Of a DNA stretch of 64,000 nucleotides, positions 1-11,500 are shown one piece after another (positions within the stretch are counted from its first letter, which is position 1; every line of letters begins with the position of its first letter). Position numbers and translations under genes: made by a program. Under the pieces are notes generated by a model. It worked only from the letters and a program-made list of their open reading frames with translations, made no database searches and had not been told where the DNA came from. Origin of the DNA: Diplodia intermedia (taxonomy: Eukaryota; Ascomycota; Dothideomycetes; Botryosphaeriales; Botryosphaeriaceae); contig JAKEKT010000075.1 in the NCBI GenBank assembly GCA_021495925.1, positions 62,001 to 126,000 of the forward strand. Reading direction: 5' to 3'.

Positions 1-1329
1 CGAGGTTGACGATGGCGTGGCCGGGCAGCGGCCGCACGTACGCCCACGTCTCCCTCGCCGGCTGCTTGCCCGTCGTCGTCGACGTCGACGACGACGATCC
101 CACCGTCACCGCGTTGGCGCTGTCTCTCCTCTCCTCGCGGTCGACCGTGGGGACGGCGCCGCCTGGATCGTCGCCCTCGGCGGCGGCCGCCGGCTCCATG
201 CCCGGCGGCAGCAGCACCTGCAGCCCGCCGACGCGGTTGAACAGCACCGTCACGCTGCCGAAGTCGGTGTGCTCGCCGAGCGCGACGCGCGCGTCGTCGC
301 GCGGCTGCGGCGGCGCGCGCACGAAGCGCACCTGGTCGCACGACGGCGCCGTCAGCCGGTGCAGGGCGGGCAGCGTGCCCGCGGGCAGCCCGAGGCGGGC
401 GTCGAGGATGCGCAGCACCAGGTTGACGAGCGAGTGCGAGCCGCGCATGAAGGACGAGAGCGCCGGCCGGTGCGGGCGCAGCATGGCCGGCGCCGGCAGC
501 GGCGACGCCGAGCGGCCGAGGATGTCGTCTTTGGAGGTCTGGTGGCACGCCAAGGAAAAGGCGGTCAGTTGGGGGGAGCTTGGCGGAAGTGGTTGGTGGG
601 GTGGGGTTGGGATGAGGGTGAGGGTGAGGGTGAGGGTGAGGGGGCAAGGCGTACATTGTAGAACTCGTTGCGGTCTTTTGTGCCGTCTTTGTCGATGATG
701 CCGGCGCCGTAGCCCTTGTAGCTGTAGGGACGGTTGTCAGCGCATGGTGTTCTTCTTCGACAGGGGCGTTGTGGCCAAGTGACGCCTCGGTATAGCACAC
801 AGAAACCACGGCATGCACCCAGAAGACAAGACTGAGGAATCACTCACCCAAAATAGCTTCCCTGCTCACTGAAATCATACTTCTCCTTCTCCTCCACCGG
901 CAATTCGAAGAACCCCTTCTGCACCTCAAACAGCGTGTCCGCATCCTCCAACAACTGCTCGCCATCCACGTGCACCTCCACCTGTCGCGAACTCCTTCTC
1001 ACCGCACCACCAGCACCGCCGCCACCTCGAAAAACAGCCTCGTCGCCATCATTATCGTCGTCATCATCCTCAATCTCCTCGGCGCGCAGATCGATGTAGA
1101 AGAACCCCAAATCGCAGCAGGCCCGCCATAGCGCGTCTTCCTCGTCCTGATCGCCGTGCAGCAAGCGGGCGAGCGATATGCGCACGAGTGGGCAGGTGGG
1201 CACGTCGGCGGGAAAGGGCGGGATGTCCGGGAAGGAGGAGAAGGGTTTCGTTTCGGGAGGAGGCGGAAGAGGGCTGCTGTCGCCGGGGAAGGGGGAGGTG
1301 TTGGAGGAGGGGTCCAGGGATGGTGCCAT
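1..1329 (-). CDS. 2-oxoglutarate/Fe(II)-dependent dioxygenase (isopenicillin N synthase-like), 3' end off window
   Basis: Exons are complement(<1..538, 655..721, 848..1329), joined in frame across introns of 126 and 116 nt. Exon 1 carries the N-terminal non-haem dioxygenase segment (LVRISLARLL...DLGFFYIDL). The joined middle reads FGYKGYGAGIIDKDG. Exon 3 contains GEHTDFGSVTVL, supplying the first His and Asp of the HxD...H iron triad, then a GHAIVNL stretch at the window edge. The second His and the 2-oxoglutarate-binding Arg should lie beyond the edge. Such enzymes hydroxylate or desaturate small molecules in the cytosol; the substrate cannot be told. An acidic run (EIEDDDDDNDGDE) and a Gly-rich stretch interrupt the N-terminal domain, probably as a surface loop. 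The ATG at 1329 is the only in-frame start in exon 1. Confidence 0.85.
614..643. repeat. Hexanucleotide tandem repeat (GAGGGT)5 in an intron
   Basis: Five head-to-tail copies, the last imperfect, inside intron 2 of the dioxygenase gene. On the coding strand it gives a pyrimidine-rich tract upstream of the acceptor at 539-540. Confidence 0.8.
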
Positions 1330-2724
1330 GATTGGATGGTAGTGGTTTGCGTGTCGTGCTAAGCTGGTTTGCGTCTACTCCTGCTTTCTCCCGAGGTGGT
1401 TGCTTGGATTCGTTGTCTCGGCGAATTGGGAGAAGATAGAAGCAGAGAGTAGCTGGTGGAAGCGGGCTCGGGATTGTCTTTGCGGAGCTAGAGGGACTAG
1501 CCGGGATGTGGGGAGGTGGCTTTGCGGCTGCTATTCTGTTGCAAGTTGTGTACCTGAGGAGGAGCGAGTCGCGGTGGTGTATGTACTGAGAGGCAATGGC
1601 ACAATCGGGCAGCGAATGGGGAAGGTAAGCCGAGAAGGGAAGGAGGTTGGAGATTTGAATTGAGATGGAGAGCAGCCCACAACCGAGGCCAGCGGCTTTT
1701 AACGACAGTCGGAGTTAGCTGCGAGGATCAGCGCGACAATAAAATCGGCCGCCCGCTACACCAGAAGAAGGCGCGCAAGCCACCACCATCTCAACACAAT
1801 CCTACCACACCGACGTGTGCTGGGGCCCGCCCTGCCCCGCACCAGCAGAAAAGAGTTGTGCGGCGCTCATCGGATAAGGCGCCCCGGCATTGCCCCAGCG
1901 GCGATTGGAGGGAAGGACGACAGAGGTCGGGATGGTGCGGAGTGTAGCGCGGTCTTAGCGGCCGAGTGGATAACGCCTCTCTTCCCGTCCTTTTTGCGGG
2001 GAAGCCTTCGCCTGCCGAGCCATCGCCCTTACATAATCCGCCGAATGGCCTGCGAGATCTGGGACTTGAGTCGTCGCGAAGGACAACACCACGGATACGT
2101 AGCCAGCGACGTGGGATCTGGCTCCGACGAGCTTCGGTGACGCGCCGCCCCTCCCATACGTCTGACGTCGTCACCACGAAGATCCTCCGCAGCGGTGAAG
2201 GGATGGGCACTGATGGACAAGCACGTGCGCCCTCACATGACAACCACGTCACTGGCCAATGGCCCAAGAGGACACTGATTTTAGAAGGCATCAACTTCAT
2301 TAACTATCCACAGGCCGATCGTTTCCTGCTGTTCCCATCGTCGCATATGCTTCGTTACAGTCCCCACGTCCAGTCATTACCCCACGGGCAGCCGACTAGA
2401 CAGCTGCCGGAACGCCGTGCAGAGATTGTTCTTTTGTCTTAAAGGAATGAGCCAGAAGAAGCACCGATCGAAAGGAGGGAAAGGCGAGCAGCCAAGAAGT
2501 CGGGCCCAAAGACGATGCTAAGTCGTCGTCGTTTGGCAGTATGGGCCCTCTGCTCCTCTTGATGCAAATCGTAAAAGGGTGTATGAACACAAGTTGAATG
2601 ATATCCCGGTTCAAGATGATCCAAGACTCTTATCTAGAAGTTTGAGGAGTCGAAGCCTGCCTCGTACGTCAGCATGAGTCGACGAGCATGCGCTACCGTG
2701 ACACGCTTACCATTGACAAGACAT
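1330..2724. other. Intergenic region, no supported gene
   Basis: Promoter side of the dioxygenase gene, then the 3' flank of hex1. Short frames on both strands overlap one another and match no family I recognise. No repeat or RNA gene was seen. Confidence 0.6.
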
Positions 2725-3465
2725 CTACAGCCTGGAGCCGTGGACGACCTTGTAGTCGACGACAAGCTCGGTGCCAGAATCGCTAATGACGAGAACACGG
2801 ATGCTGCCGCGACCGTCGTCGAAGGCGTCGGTGAGCTTCTTAAGCAGACTGCTCTGGTCGAGCACAGGCAGGCCCTGCTTGATGTCGCCGGTCTCGGTCA
2901 TGGCAACGACCTTGCCATCCTCGCGGATGTCCAGGACGCGGTACTGCTTGAAGACCGGGCCGAGCATGTTCTGCACGATGACCGACGGGCCCGGGTTGGA
3001 GATGAAGCTGGACTCCTCATGGAGCTGCTTGGTGAAGAGGTCAACGCCAAGGTAGCGGTGCTGGCCAGTCTGAGCAGACGTGGTGATGCGGATGACCTGG
3101 CAAGGGCGGCCCTGAAGGATCAGGAGGTCGCCAATGCGGATGTGGTGGCAGGGGATGGTGATGGTGTTGGCGGAAGACATGGCGCTGGTGCGGGCGGACT
3201 CCGTGTAAGAGGAACGGACAGGCCTGGGTTCGGGGAAGAAGGCGGCGGAGGGGGGAGGCGCGGCAGCAGAGGCAGACACACGAGACTTGGAGGGAGCGGT
3301 GTAGGTCTCCTTGATGACTACTTCTTCCTTGTCGGAAGGGTGGTCGTGCTTGTCGTGGTGGGAGTGGTGGCTGTGGCCGTGGATGGGGTGCAGAATGCGA
3401 TCGGCGGCCCTGTGAAGACCGTGACGGAAGCTGTGGTAGTGACCTTCGTCGTCGTAATATCCCAT
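2725..3465 (-). CDS. hex1: HEX1, Woronin-body major protein
   Basis: The 246-residue protein forms the crystalline core of Woronin bodies, peroxisome-derived organelles that plug septal pores after hyphal injury. It begins MGYYDDEG, as HEX1 proteins do, followed by a His-rich segment (HGHSHHSHHDKHDH, about residues 30-43). The C-terminal part is the eIF5A-like fold with hallmark stretches TIPCHHIRIGDLLILQGRP, TSAQTGQHRYLGVDLFTKQL and EESSFISNPGPSVIVQ. It ends VVHGSRL, whose last three residues are a PTS1 peroxisomal import signal. The region is one exon. The frame stays open without a stop for 272 codons upstream of this ATG across a 250-nt intron, but contains no other ATG (next entry). The product is certain from the fold and the C-terminus; which N-terminus is made is not. 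Confidence 0.96.
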   Translation of the reverse strand: MGYYDDEGHYHSFRHGLHRAADRILHPIHGHSHHSHHDKHDHPSDKEEVVIKETYTAPSKSRVSASAAAPPPSAAFFPEPRPVRSSYTESARTSAMSSANTITIPCHHIRIGDLLILQGRPCQVIRITTSAQTGQHRYLGVDLFTKQLHEESSFISNPGPSVIVQNMLGPVFKQYRVLDIREDGKVVAMTETGDIKQGLPVLDQSSLLKKLTDAFDDGRGSIRVLVISDSGTELVVDYKVVHGSRL

Positions 3466-4531
3466 GTCACGCTTGTGCTTGGGCGGATCAGTGGTCGTCC
3501 GAGAGGTCGTAGACTCTACTCGAACCGACTGGGGGTAGCGGTTGTCGGCAACCTCGGGGGCGCGACCACCGTGGCGGGACTGCTCCTGCGCAGTGTGCGA
3601 GAAGCGGGACTCCTCAAAGTCGCGACCGAAGCGGGACTCGTCAGCAATGGGACGGGTGCGCTCGCGGAAGTCACGCTCGGTGGCGTCGAGCTGCGACTGG
3701 GCGAAGGTGTTGGAGGGGCCGTGGACGGTGCGGTAGTCGCGGTCGTAGGTGCGCTCCTTGAAGTCGTTGACGTCGTAGGTGCGATCCTTGACGTTGATCT
3801 GGGCCTCGTCGTACCGCTGGTAGGGCTCTTGGTAGCTGTGGGTGTGGAGGGGAGATGTCAGTGACGATCAATGGCGGATGAGAGGCAGGCAGGTAAGGTA
3901 AGCGAAGGGAGCTCAGCTCAGGTGGGCGGCCGGGCCGCGAGTGTGGGCCATACGCGAACAGGGTGACGAAACCCGGCGCCCGACCGAGCCGGGCGGAGCC
4001 ATTGGCGGCCTATGTGCTGGCAGTGCTGTGCGTTTGTTTTGGGGCTTGCGGCGGAGGGCCAGGCAGAAACATGCACGCGACTTACCGCTCTCTCTCGATG
4101 TCTAGCTCGTAGCGGTCGCGTTCAATGCGCTCGCTCTGAGGGTAACGGCGGTCGTCGCGCTCGTAGATGCGGATGTCCTCTTCGCGGCGACCGGAGGGTC
4201 GGTGGCGGTCCTTCTCGTAGACGCGGACCTCTTCTTCGAAGCGTTGCTCCTTGCGACTGGGTGCGGCAGAGGGGGCTTCGGAGGCGGAGTAGCGACCTTC
4301 GTGACCTTCCCGTCCGACGCGCGAAGCCTTTTCAGAGACGTGAACTTCACTCTCTACCTTGACCTGAGAGTCCTCTTCTTTGACAGCGTCACTCCGATAC
4401 GAGGACGGGAAGACACTGAAGGGGATCGGGACGCGAGCTTCAAAGTCCAGATTGACTGGAGTCGGGCGTTCCTTCTTGAAGCCCTTCCGAACCGGAATTC
4501 GAAAGGAAGACAAGAAAGAACTTCTTGGCTC
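3466..4531 (-). other. ATG-free, in-frame upstream exons of hex1 (long leader or N-terminal extension)
   Basis: Upstream of the HEX1 ATG, 3466..3835 and 4086..4531 join across an intron (donor GTAAG at 4085, acceptor CAG at 3836) and stay open in the HEX1 frame for 272 codons, back to a TAG at 4532-4534. I found no ATG in any sense-strand frame of these exons or of the leader up to about 4900, although the intron itself holds several. The conceptual product is charged and repetitive (VRVYEKDRHR, IRIYERDDRR; RYPQSERIE and RYPQSVRVE). Fungal hex1 genes are reported to be alternatively spliced at the 5' end. Either this is a long 5' UTR kept free of upstream ATGs, or it codes for an N-terminal extension started at a non-AUG codon or an upstream exon I did not find. 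Confidence 0.65.
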
Positions 4532-6116
4532 CTAAGAGGGGATGTGAGGAAGATATCTCACGGGCGGGGGATGAAGAAGGTGAGGTCTGGGGCAGCCAGC
4601 GTCACGATCTTATGAGCTTGCTCGGGCGCCGAAACGTAAGGGTGTGCGATTGGCTGCAGGCGCGGGAGGCGGGAGCGAGTGATGGAGACGGAGGGATGAG
4701 TGGTAGCGAGGAATTGACTGGGCTGTTGAAGTAGGCCGACGAGTCGGAAAGAGGGCGCTGGGTGCGAAGTGGGTACGGCGAGGGAGCTTAATGCACGCGG
4801 CTGGCAACGCGCAGGGGCCAGCGCCAGCGATCACAACAGAGCTATGCCCGGACGAGACAGCTTTCCCCAGCCCCGCAGCCGCCCACTGGCCGCACGCTGC
4901 CTTTGCATGTGTTTCCAGGCACGCTCGCGACGCCCGTCTCGCTGTTGCCACACCAACATCCGAGGTCTCTGCGCCTGCCGTCCACCACGACAGCCCGTCG
5001 TTCTTTGCGGCGGGCAGTGTCGCGCTGTGCACAATGTGCGCTGCACTGGACAAAGGGCGGCGTGCATAACGCCAATGCAATAAGCACACAGATGCCGCAG
5101 CCGCCCGCATGAAACGACGCACCACGGCGGCACCTTGCTCTACCCGGGACGCCGGCCGCCCGCGCGATCGTAGGCAGCCCTCGCCGCGACTCCACCGCTG
5201 CAGCTTCTCCCGGTCCTCGTGGTGCTGCGCCATTGGCGTGGACTCGCAGCCGCTGCCAAAGTCGGCGCACGCTGACGCGCTGGGAGCTCTGACGGCAAAT
5301 CCGTTAATCATGCCCACAGCTCCCCAGCCTCCAAGGCCGCACGATCCGCTCGCCATTGGTCGCCGGGGGCACCGCGATGCCTGCGCGGCTGGGCGGTGGC
5401 TTGCAGCTTGCAGCTTCTGCGACTGCTCCCCACGCAGCGCCGCACCAACGGCCAGCAGGCCCGCAGATGGCTGGCACCAGCCAACCTTGGCCTCGCCCTC
5501 ACGCATCGGTGACGGCGTGCTGCCGCGCCCTCGTCCGCCGCTGCAGGCCCCCAGAACGGTCGTCTCTGCCCACGCAAACGCCCGGGTGCAGCGCGCCTAC
5601 CCTGCGGTCCAGAAGCTTCTCAGCCCGCGGACCGCAAGGCGGGCCCCCTGCACATGCGATTTTGGGTGCTGTTGCATGTGCAACCGTAAATAAATCACGC
5701 TCGCTCGACCGACCCATTAAATTCGGAGCCGCCTGCCTCGTCCAAGCGAGCCTGTGTGCCGCCGCCGGCCGAGCGACGCGTGTTCTGGCCTCTGGCCTCG
5801 CTTGACGCCATGAATCGCTGTCCCAGCTCAGCTGAAAAATACGAAAGATAACAACCACGCCTGTCCGGCGTCCTCAGCAGCCAAACTTGCGGTGGTGCCG
5901 CTCAGCGCGCCGGCCCGCTCTGACCTACAGCAGAGATCTCAAAAACACGTGCGTAGCTTCTGTATTGGGTGGAATCTTAGGTGAAGTCTTGCTTTGCATT
6001 CCTAAAAACTACATCCTCATTGCGTAGTAATATCTCAAGGTAGGTTTGGCGTCTAGGTCCCCAATGTCGTTCACCACTCCCAGATCTGCGTCGGGTCGGC
6101 CGCGTCCGAGCTTCTC
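4532..6116. other. Intergenic region, probable hex1 promoter and leader
   Basis: On the minus strand 4532-4800 is pyrimidine-rich and free of ATG, like a highly expressed fungal leader. A 298-codon minus frame (4610-5506) and several overlapping frames on both strands look like GC-rich noise, with no domain or hydrophobic pattern. Nothing else was recognised. Confidence 0.55.
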
Positions 6117-7319
6117 CTACAAGCTCGTCACAAACCTCAGAATCTTCTCAACGACGAGTTCCGGTTGCTCTTGCTGGGGCCAATGGCCGGCGTTATCCAC
6201 AAAGGAGACTCCCCTGAAGTCGCTGCAGCTTTCGGGGAAGTTCTCCAGCGCTCCAGGCACCTGATGATTTCCCCAGTCGGCCTTCCCCGTCACGAATGTG
6301 CTCGGAACGTCAATCTTCTTCCCCGCATAAAGCTGGAGATCTCGTGTCTGTTTCGGGTCGGTCTGGCACCGGTACCAGTTGAGTGCGCCTTGGAAACCGT
6401 TTCGCTCCCATTCGCCCACGTACACCGCAAGCTCCTCGTCCGACAACCACTTCTTGGTCGCACGTACGTCTTCGTTGGCCATATTAAAGGATACAACGTC
6501 AGGCATACTGGCCGAAAGCGGCATGACGTAGTACTCAGGCATTTTAGCCAGCTCTGATGCACTCCACTCGCCGAGAGGATGTGGCTTGTTGGCTGCCCAA
6601 TCCGCACTCTTAAGATGGAAGTATCCCCGCAGAAATGCATTCAGCCCCTGATGCGGATTGTCCCAGTCCTGCGCCGCTTGTGTCGTACTGTTGTACCACT
6701 TGTAGTGCATTCGGGGCGGATCGAGCGATGCGAGGTCGGTTTGAATGTCTCGTCCAACAATCGTATCTCCTCGCGCTTGCTCTGATGGCGATAGGTTTGC
6801 AGTATTGAATGGAAGAGGCGGGGGAGGCTTGAATGGATGGCTCATCATAACCACGCTCTTGAACACGTCAGGCCGCATCAACGCACAGAGACTTGCACTG
6901 ACAGCCCCGAAGTCATGGCCAACGACGCATCGAACCTCTGTGTACCCAAGAGCGGAGACCAGCACCAGCATATCTCCAACCAGCCGAGTCATGGTGAACT
7001 GGGACAAATCAACGGCAGAGTATGGCGAATCATCCCAGCCTGTCGTTCGCCCGTAGCCACGCTGATCCACGGCAACTACGTAGAAGCCAGCCGACGACAG
7101 TGGATACATGACTTTGCGCCACGAATACGCAAGCTCAGGGTAGCCATGCAGCAAGAGAATGAGGGGTTTGCTGCGGGTTGGGTCGAAGCCAGCCTCCAGG
7201 ATGTGAAAGGAGAGGCCGCAAGCAGTGTCCGGAATCTGACGCGAAGCGATGCCTTGTGGAAGAGGGAGCGGTGGAAGATTGGTAGAGCCATCCGCGGCCC
7301 TGGCTTCAGGTAGGGACAT
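6117..7319 (-). CDS. Epoxide-hydrolase-like alpha/beta hydrolase
   Basis: Single exon, 400 residues. The start is the ATG at 7319 (MSLPEARA); the open frame reaches 7436 but only with a TTG there. Motifs are in the order expected for epoxide hydrolases: oxyanion HGYPE (58-62), DQRGYGRT (85-92), nucleophile elbow GHDFGA with Asp136, a cap region, and a C-terminal DNAGHWPQ with the catalytic His. An Asp rather than Ser nucleophile separates it from lipases and fits epoxide hydrolase (or haloacetate dehalogenase-type) chemistry. Tyr residues in the cap (MHYKWYNS, PEYYVMPL) could activate the epoxide ring. No signal peptide is seen, so it is probably cytosolic. It is transcribed away from the disordered-protein gene at 8567. 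Confidence 0.9.
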   Translation of the reverse strand: MSLPEARAADGSTNLPPLPLPQGIASRQIPDTACGLSFHILEAGFDPTRSKPLILLLHGYPELAYSWRKVMYPLSSAGFYVVAVDQRGYGRTTGWDDSPYSAVDLSQFTMTRLVGDMLVLVSALGYTEVRCVVGHDFGAVSASLCALMRPDVFKSVVMMSHPFKPPPPLPFNTANLSPSEQARGDTIVGRDIQTDLASLDPPRMHYKWYNSTTQAAQDWDNPHQGLNAFLRGYFHLKSADWAANKPHPLGEWSASELAKMPEYYVMPLSASMPDVVSFNMANEDVRATKKWLSDEELAVYVGEWERNGFQGALNWYRCQTDPKQTRDLQLYAGKKIDVPSTFVTGKADWGNHQVPGALENFPESCSDFRGVSFVDNAGHWPQQEQPELVVEKILRFVTSL

Positions 7320-8566
7320 GGTAGAGTCCGAAGAATTAGAAGGGAGTGAAGTAAGGGGATAATTCAAGTTGGACGTTGTGGGGGCGTTCGAGCCAAAGCA
7401 GCCTCGCTGGACGGATTGGCCGTAGACAAAGGTCAAGAGAGCCAGCTCTTTGGGTACTTAAATAGAACAAGCAGTTGCAACGGAGCATGGCAAGTCGGAA
7501 AGGGAACTGCGGGGAAAGAGAACGTGCCTAGGGCAAGACCCTGACAGGCAGAGCACGCGGACGGGGCAGGGAACCGATCTGCATTGCAACCATCGCATTG
7601 GTCCAAAGCAGCAATCCTCAACGCTATGTGTGAGTGGCCTGTGGAAGACTGCGCACAGTCCGCAGAAGACTGTGGGACGCACCAACTCCGGTGTTTCTCT
7701 GGGTTCCGAGCAGGACGACTGGAATGAAGTGCTCAGTCATCAGAGGCTAGACGGTGACTTGTCACGACGCTTGCCTGTGGCTCGAGGGCGGCGCAGTAGC
7801 GCCACCGTGGAAAGTCTAACTAACGCTACGCTGCTCTGGCGGGCCCTCGTCAGCCTCCCGCCCGCCAGGAGCGTCATGCTCATTCCTCGCCCACGCAAGG
7901 TACCGGTACAGGCACAAGGCTGAGCGTGCGCGTGTCAGAAGCCGGGCGCCGCAGCGGTCGTGGATGCATGGCAACCATTGATTCGCTTCAAAGGGTCTCG
8001 CCTGGCACGGCCTCCAATGCGTTTCAATAATAAGATGCTGGGATACCTAGCCCAACGAACCACCGCGTCGCCGGCGTCATTTTTTCTTGCCCGGCGCACA
8101 AATGCCGTTAGTGACAGACGAGCACTGCCGTAAATGTCATTTGGATGGGCGTCGACGGCGGTCCGGCCGCTTATGACGACACGGCCAATGCTTGCACCCT
8201 TGGTGACGATCCTGGGGCGCATGCTTTCCTTTCTTCCCAGCGAGCCCACTTCAACACCACACGTCGCCGCTGATCGCCCGCCGAGACCCTCTCCTCCACA
8301 TCCGCTCTCCTCTGCTCCGCGCCCCCGTCACTCGCCGTTTCAAACCTTTGCGCGCTGCGTGTCCTCTGCGTTTCAGCTGCGGCTGCGTGTGTCATACGAA
8401 GCGCCGGTCGCGTTCCACTCCTTTAGGGCGTCCGCTGGCGCCTGTCCAGCACATCCGCGTCCCCCATGACATCAGTCCGCTGAGCCCTTGCTTCCACGAC
8501 ACCACATCCTACGTCCCTCGGCTGCTATGACTAGCTAGCAACGCTCTCAAGCAACCTCCGCCCATC
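7320..8566. other. Divergent intergenic region
   Basis: About 1.25 kb shared by the promoters of the epoxide hydrolase (minus) and the disordered protein (plus). The part before 8566 is C- and T-rich, as in fungal leaders. No gene, RNA or repeat was recognised. Confidence 0.6.
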
Positions 8567-11500
8567 ATGTTTAGGTCGCGCCGGCGCGCGACTTCGAATC
8601 CGGTATGCGCCGCGACCCCGAACCGCCTTCCATTCGCGCATGCGCTTGCCTCGAGACTGACCTAATGTGCTGTGTAGCCTCCAAACCGTTACACCAGCGC
8701 CCCGACTCCGACAGCTGCCCTCGCTGCCAGCCAGGCATTCCTGAAGAACGCAAACTCCAATGCCTCCCTCTCCTCGGCCGCAGCGGCTACGGCCCTGCGC
8801 ACCCATAGCCCCTCGCCGGTCTCAGTCGGCAGCATCCAAACGAAGCGCATGCAAAGGAGAGGATCCTCGGGGAGTGCCGCGAGTGCTCCTGGGATGCGGC
8901 GACAGCCCAGTTCTGGGTCTATGAGTGAGAGGACTTTTCGTTCGCCGTCACCGTCGGGGAGGGCAGGGGCGCCAGCACCTGTGGATGCTAATGCACCTCC
9001 AGTGCCGGCAATCCCAAAGGACCTTTCACCAGCTTCCAAGCACAGACGCGCCGCGAGTGAAGCTGTGCTAGGATCAGGCAAGCCAAGGGATCAAAGCACG
9101 GGGGTAACCGCTGAGTGGGCGTCACGTAATTCTCCGGATGCAAAAGAAGGGACTCAGAGGGGGTCAATCAATTTTTCACGACCTATGTCGCCTCGGGACA
9201 CCCCTCCATCGAGCCCACCTCCTACCAAAAAGGGCCACAGTGGGTGGTTTACCACTCCGGTCACAAGCGACCAAAAGCCTAGGCAGGATATCCGCACGAC
9301 AGCGCCCATTGCTCCGAAAAGCTCAACCACAGGCGCAAACGGGTTGGGACTATCGTTACAAAATGCTGCGAATGCACCAGTAGCCAAGAAAAAGAAAAAG
9401 AAGGCAGTTGGCACAGAAGGACGCCATCTATCGGAGGGAGGCATGGCTAGTAAGCCACGAGGAGGCGCTATATCTCCGGAAAGCTCCCCATCATTGCCCA
9501 CACAATCACCACAACGTTCAGCTCCAGCTCCAGCTCCAGCTCCGGAGCTTCCGCCAAGTCCCCAGAGCCCGCATAGCTCCGTCTTGTCCGATAGCTCGAG
9601 CGAGTCCGAGGCCTCAGCGCCGCAAACGAGGCCATCACCACTTGCTAGGCAACCCTCGGTTGTCATGGAGAATCCCGAGGTTGAAGAAGAGGCGGAGAGA
9701 GCTGAATTGGGAGGCCGTGCTGGGGTGGCATCCGAGGTGCCGACAAAAGCGACAATGTCGAAAGAGCAGGAGCAAAGAACAGCCAGCCCGCAGAACGAAC
9801 AGCGCTTGGGCCGTGATGCGGATTCAGAGAAGCTGAAGCCTGGTACTGGACGTGCTAAAGGTCATGAAAGACAATCCTCGCTCAGCCCAGCCCGGTCAGC
9901 GCATTTTGCGCCAACCGCCGTGGACATCTCCACTGGTGTGAAACACCAACCACCACCAAGATCCATATCGCCCGCGAAATCAGCATTGAAGCACTCACCC
10001 TCGTCTTCAATTCGAACCGGCTCTCCTGTTGCACCTCATGCAACTGGACGAGCTCAATCAGACATCAGTTCGGATGCTGGATCCTATGACGGTTACAAGC
10101 CCAGTCCTCGCAAGAAGAAGGGCGTCCGAGTTAGCTTCGAAGAGAACATTACTCGAGAAGAAGATTCACCATCTTCTCCTTCCTCTCCTGCCGGCTTAGA
10201 ATCCTCTCGCTGGAGCGGCCGCACTCTACAGGGTATGGACGATGACCTGGATGATATCATGAAACCCAGACCTGAATTGCCCTCCTTTGGAAGCATCAGA
10301 AGAGAACGTCGTCCTGTCGGCGAGGAAATTGCTGAGAAGGTTACAGAAACTATCCCATCGATGTCGAATTCAACAAGTACCATGGCCGAGCCTCTTGAGG
10401 CTTCAAGCGACCACGCCGTCGGTGGCGTTTTTGCACGGGATCTTGAGAACAAAAGACGGGCCAAAGATGGAAATGATCCACTTGCACCAGAAGTCACTTC
10501 TGTGCATGGCACCGGCTATGACTCGGACGACACAGCATCGAGCATGGATGAGTCGGAAACAGCAAGCAATCACGAATCAACAGCCAATGGCGTTGGAAAC
10601 GGCGGGAATAATCTCCCTGCCATCCCTGAGAAGAAGTCAGCCGAGGCTTCGCCTGCTCTTGATGTACCTCCGGTACCTCAAATTGCGGTGCAGCCTGCAA
10701 CGCCAGGGACGGACGCTGAAAACCAGGAGCCTCCGTTTGAGATGCCTGGCGGATGGTCAGACCTGGATGACGGGTCGGGAGACGAGAGTCTAGCTGCTAC
10801 GACTGCTTCATTGGCATCGCAAGAGCATTCCGATACCACTGACCCAGCCTACGGTGGACAGTTCCAAGTTTTCTCTGCAAAGGACCTTCAACCGGTCATG
10901 TCACACCAAAGCAGCATGGACCGCTATCTCAATCACTCTGCCGACGAAGGCTCAGATGATGACAGCGAAAACAGCAGCATCTACAGTGATGCCGCTGAAG
11001 ACCTCTCCGAGCTTGAGGGTGGTTTCGCGTCATTAGATGCTATGGTCGAAAGCCCCGTTATTCGACCGCCCTCAGAGATTGGATCTGCATCACCTCCAGA
11101 GAGCCCGATTGCCGACAAACAAGAACAACAGCTCAGTCATCTTGAGGAAAAACCAACTGCAACGCCAAGCCCGATCGATACGAAGCGGGTAGAACAACCA
11201 GACAAACCTGTCTCGGGCAAACCCAAATCCAAGCCTAAAGCGACTGCAAAGGCGGCAGCGCTTGAATATGATGCGGCACCGATACTCAAAGCTCCTAAGC
11301 CGAAAAAGAAAGCGACAGTGGTTCCTGAGCCTGTTTTGGTAGCCGCTGGACCTGCACGGAAAGCAGCTCCACTGCCGCATGCACGCGAAGCGCCACAACC
11401 GAAGAAGCCAGCTTTGAGAACGAGTATGCGTACTGGTAGACCCGCAACGGAGCAAGACGGAGCGTCAGTGCCACCTGTGCGGAAATCGATGCGGACGTCA

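Noticed and set aside
2674..3864. Long plus-strand open frame of 396 codons over hex1
   Set aside because: Antisense shadow of HEX1; Val/Gly/Leu-rich product without a domain, while the minus strand reads an unmistakable HEX1.
4610..5506. 298-codon minus-strand frame upstream of hex1
   Set aside because: GC-rich, Arg/Ala/Ser-rich, overlapped by equally long frames on the other strand; no domain, and its end runs into the probable hex1 leader.
7320..7436. N-terminal extension of the epoxide hydrolase
   Set aside because: The longer frame begins with TTG; the first ATG is at 7319 and gives a normal-length enzyme.
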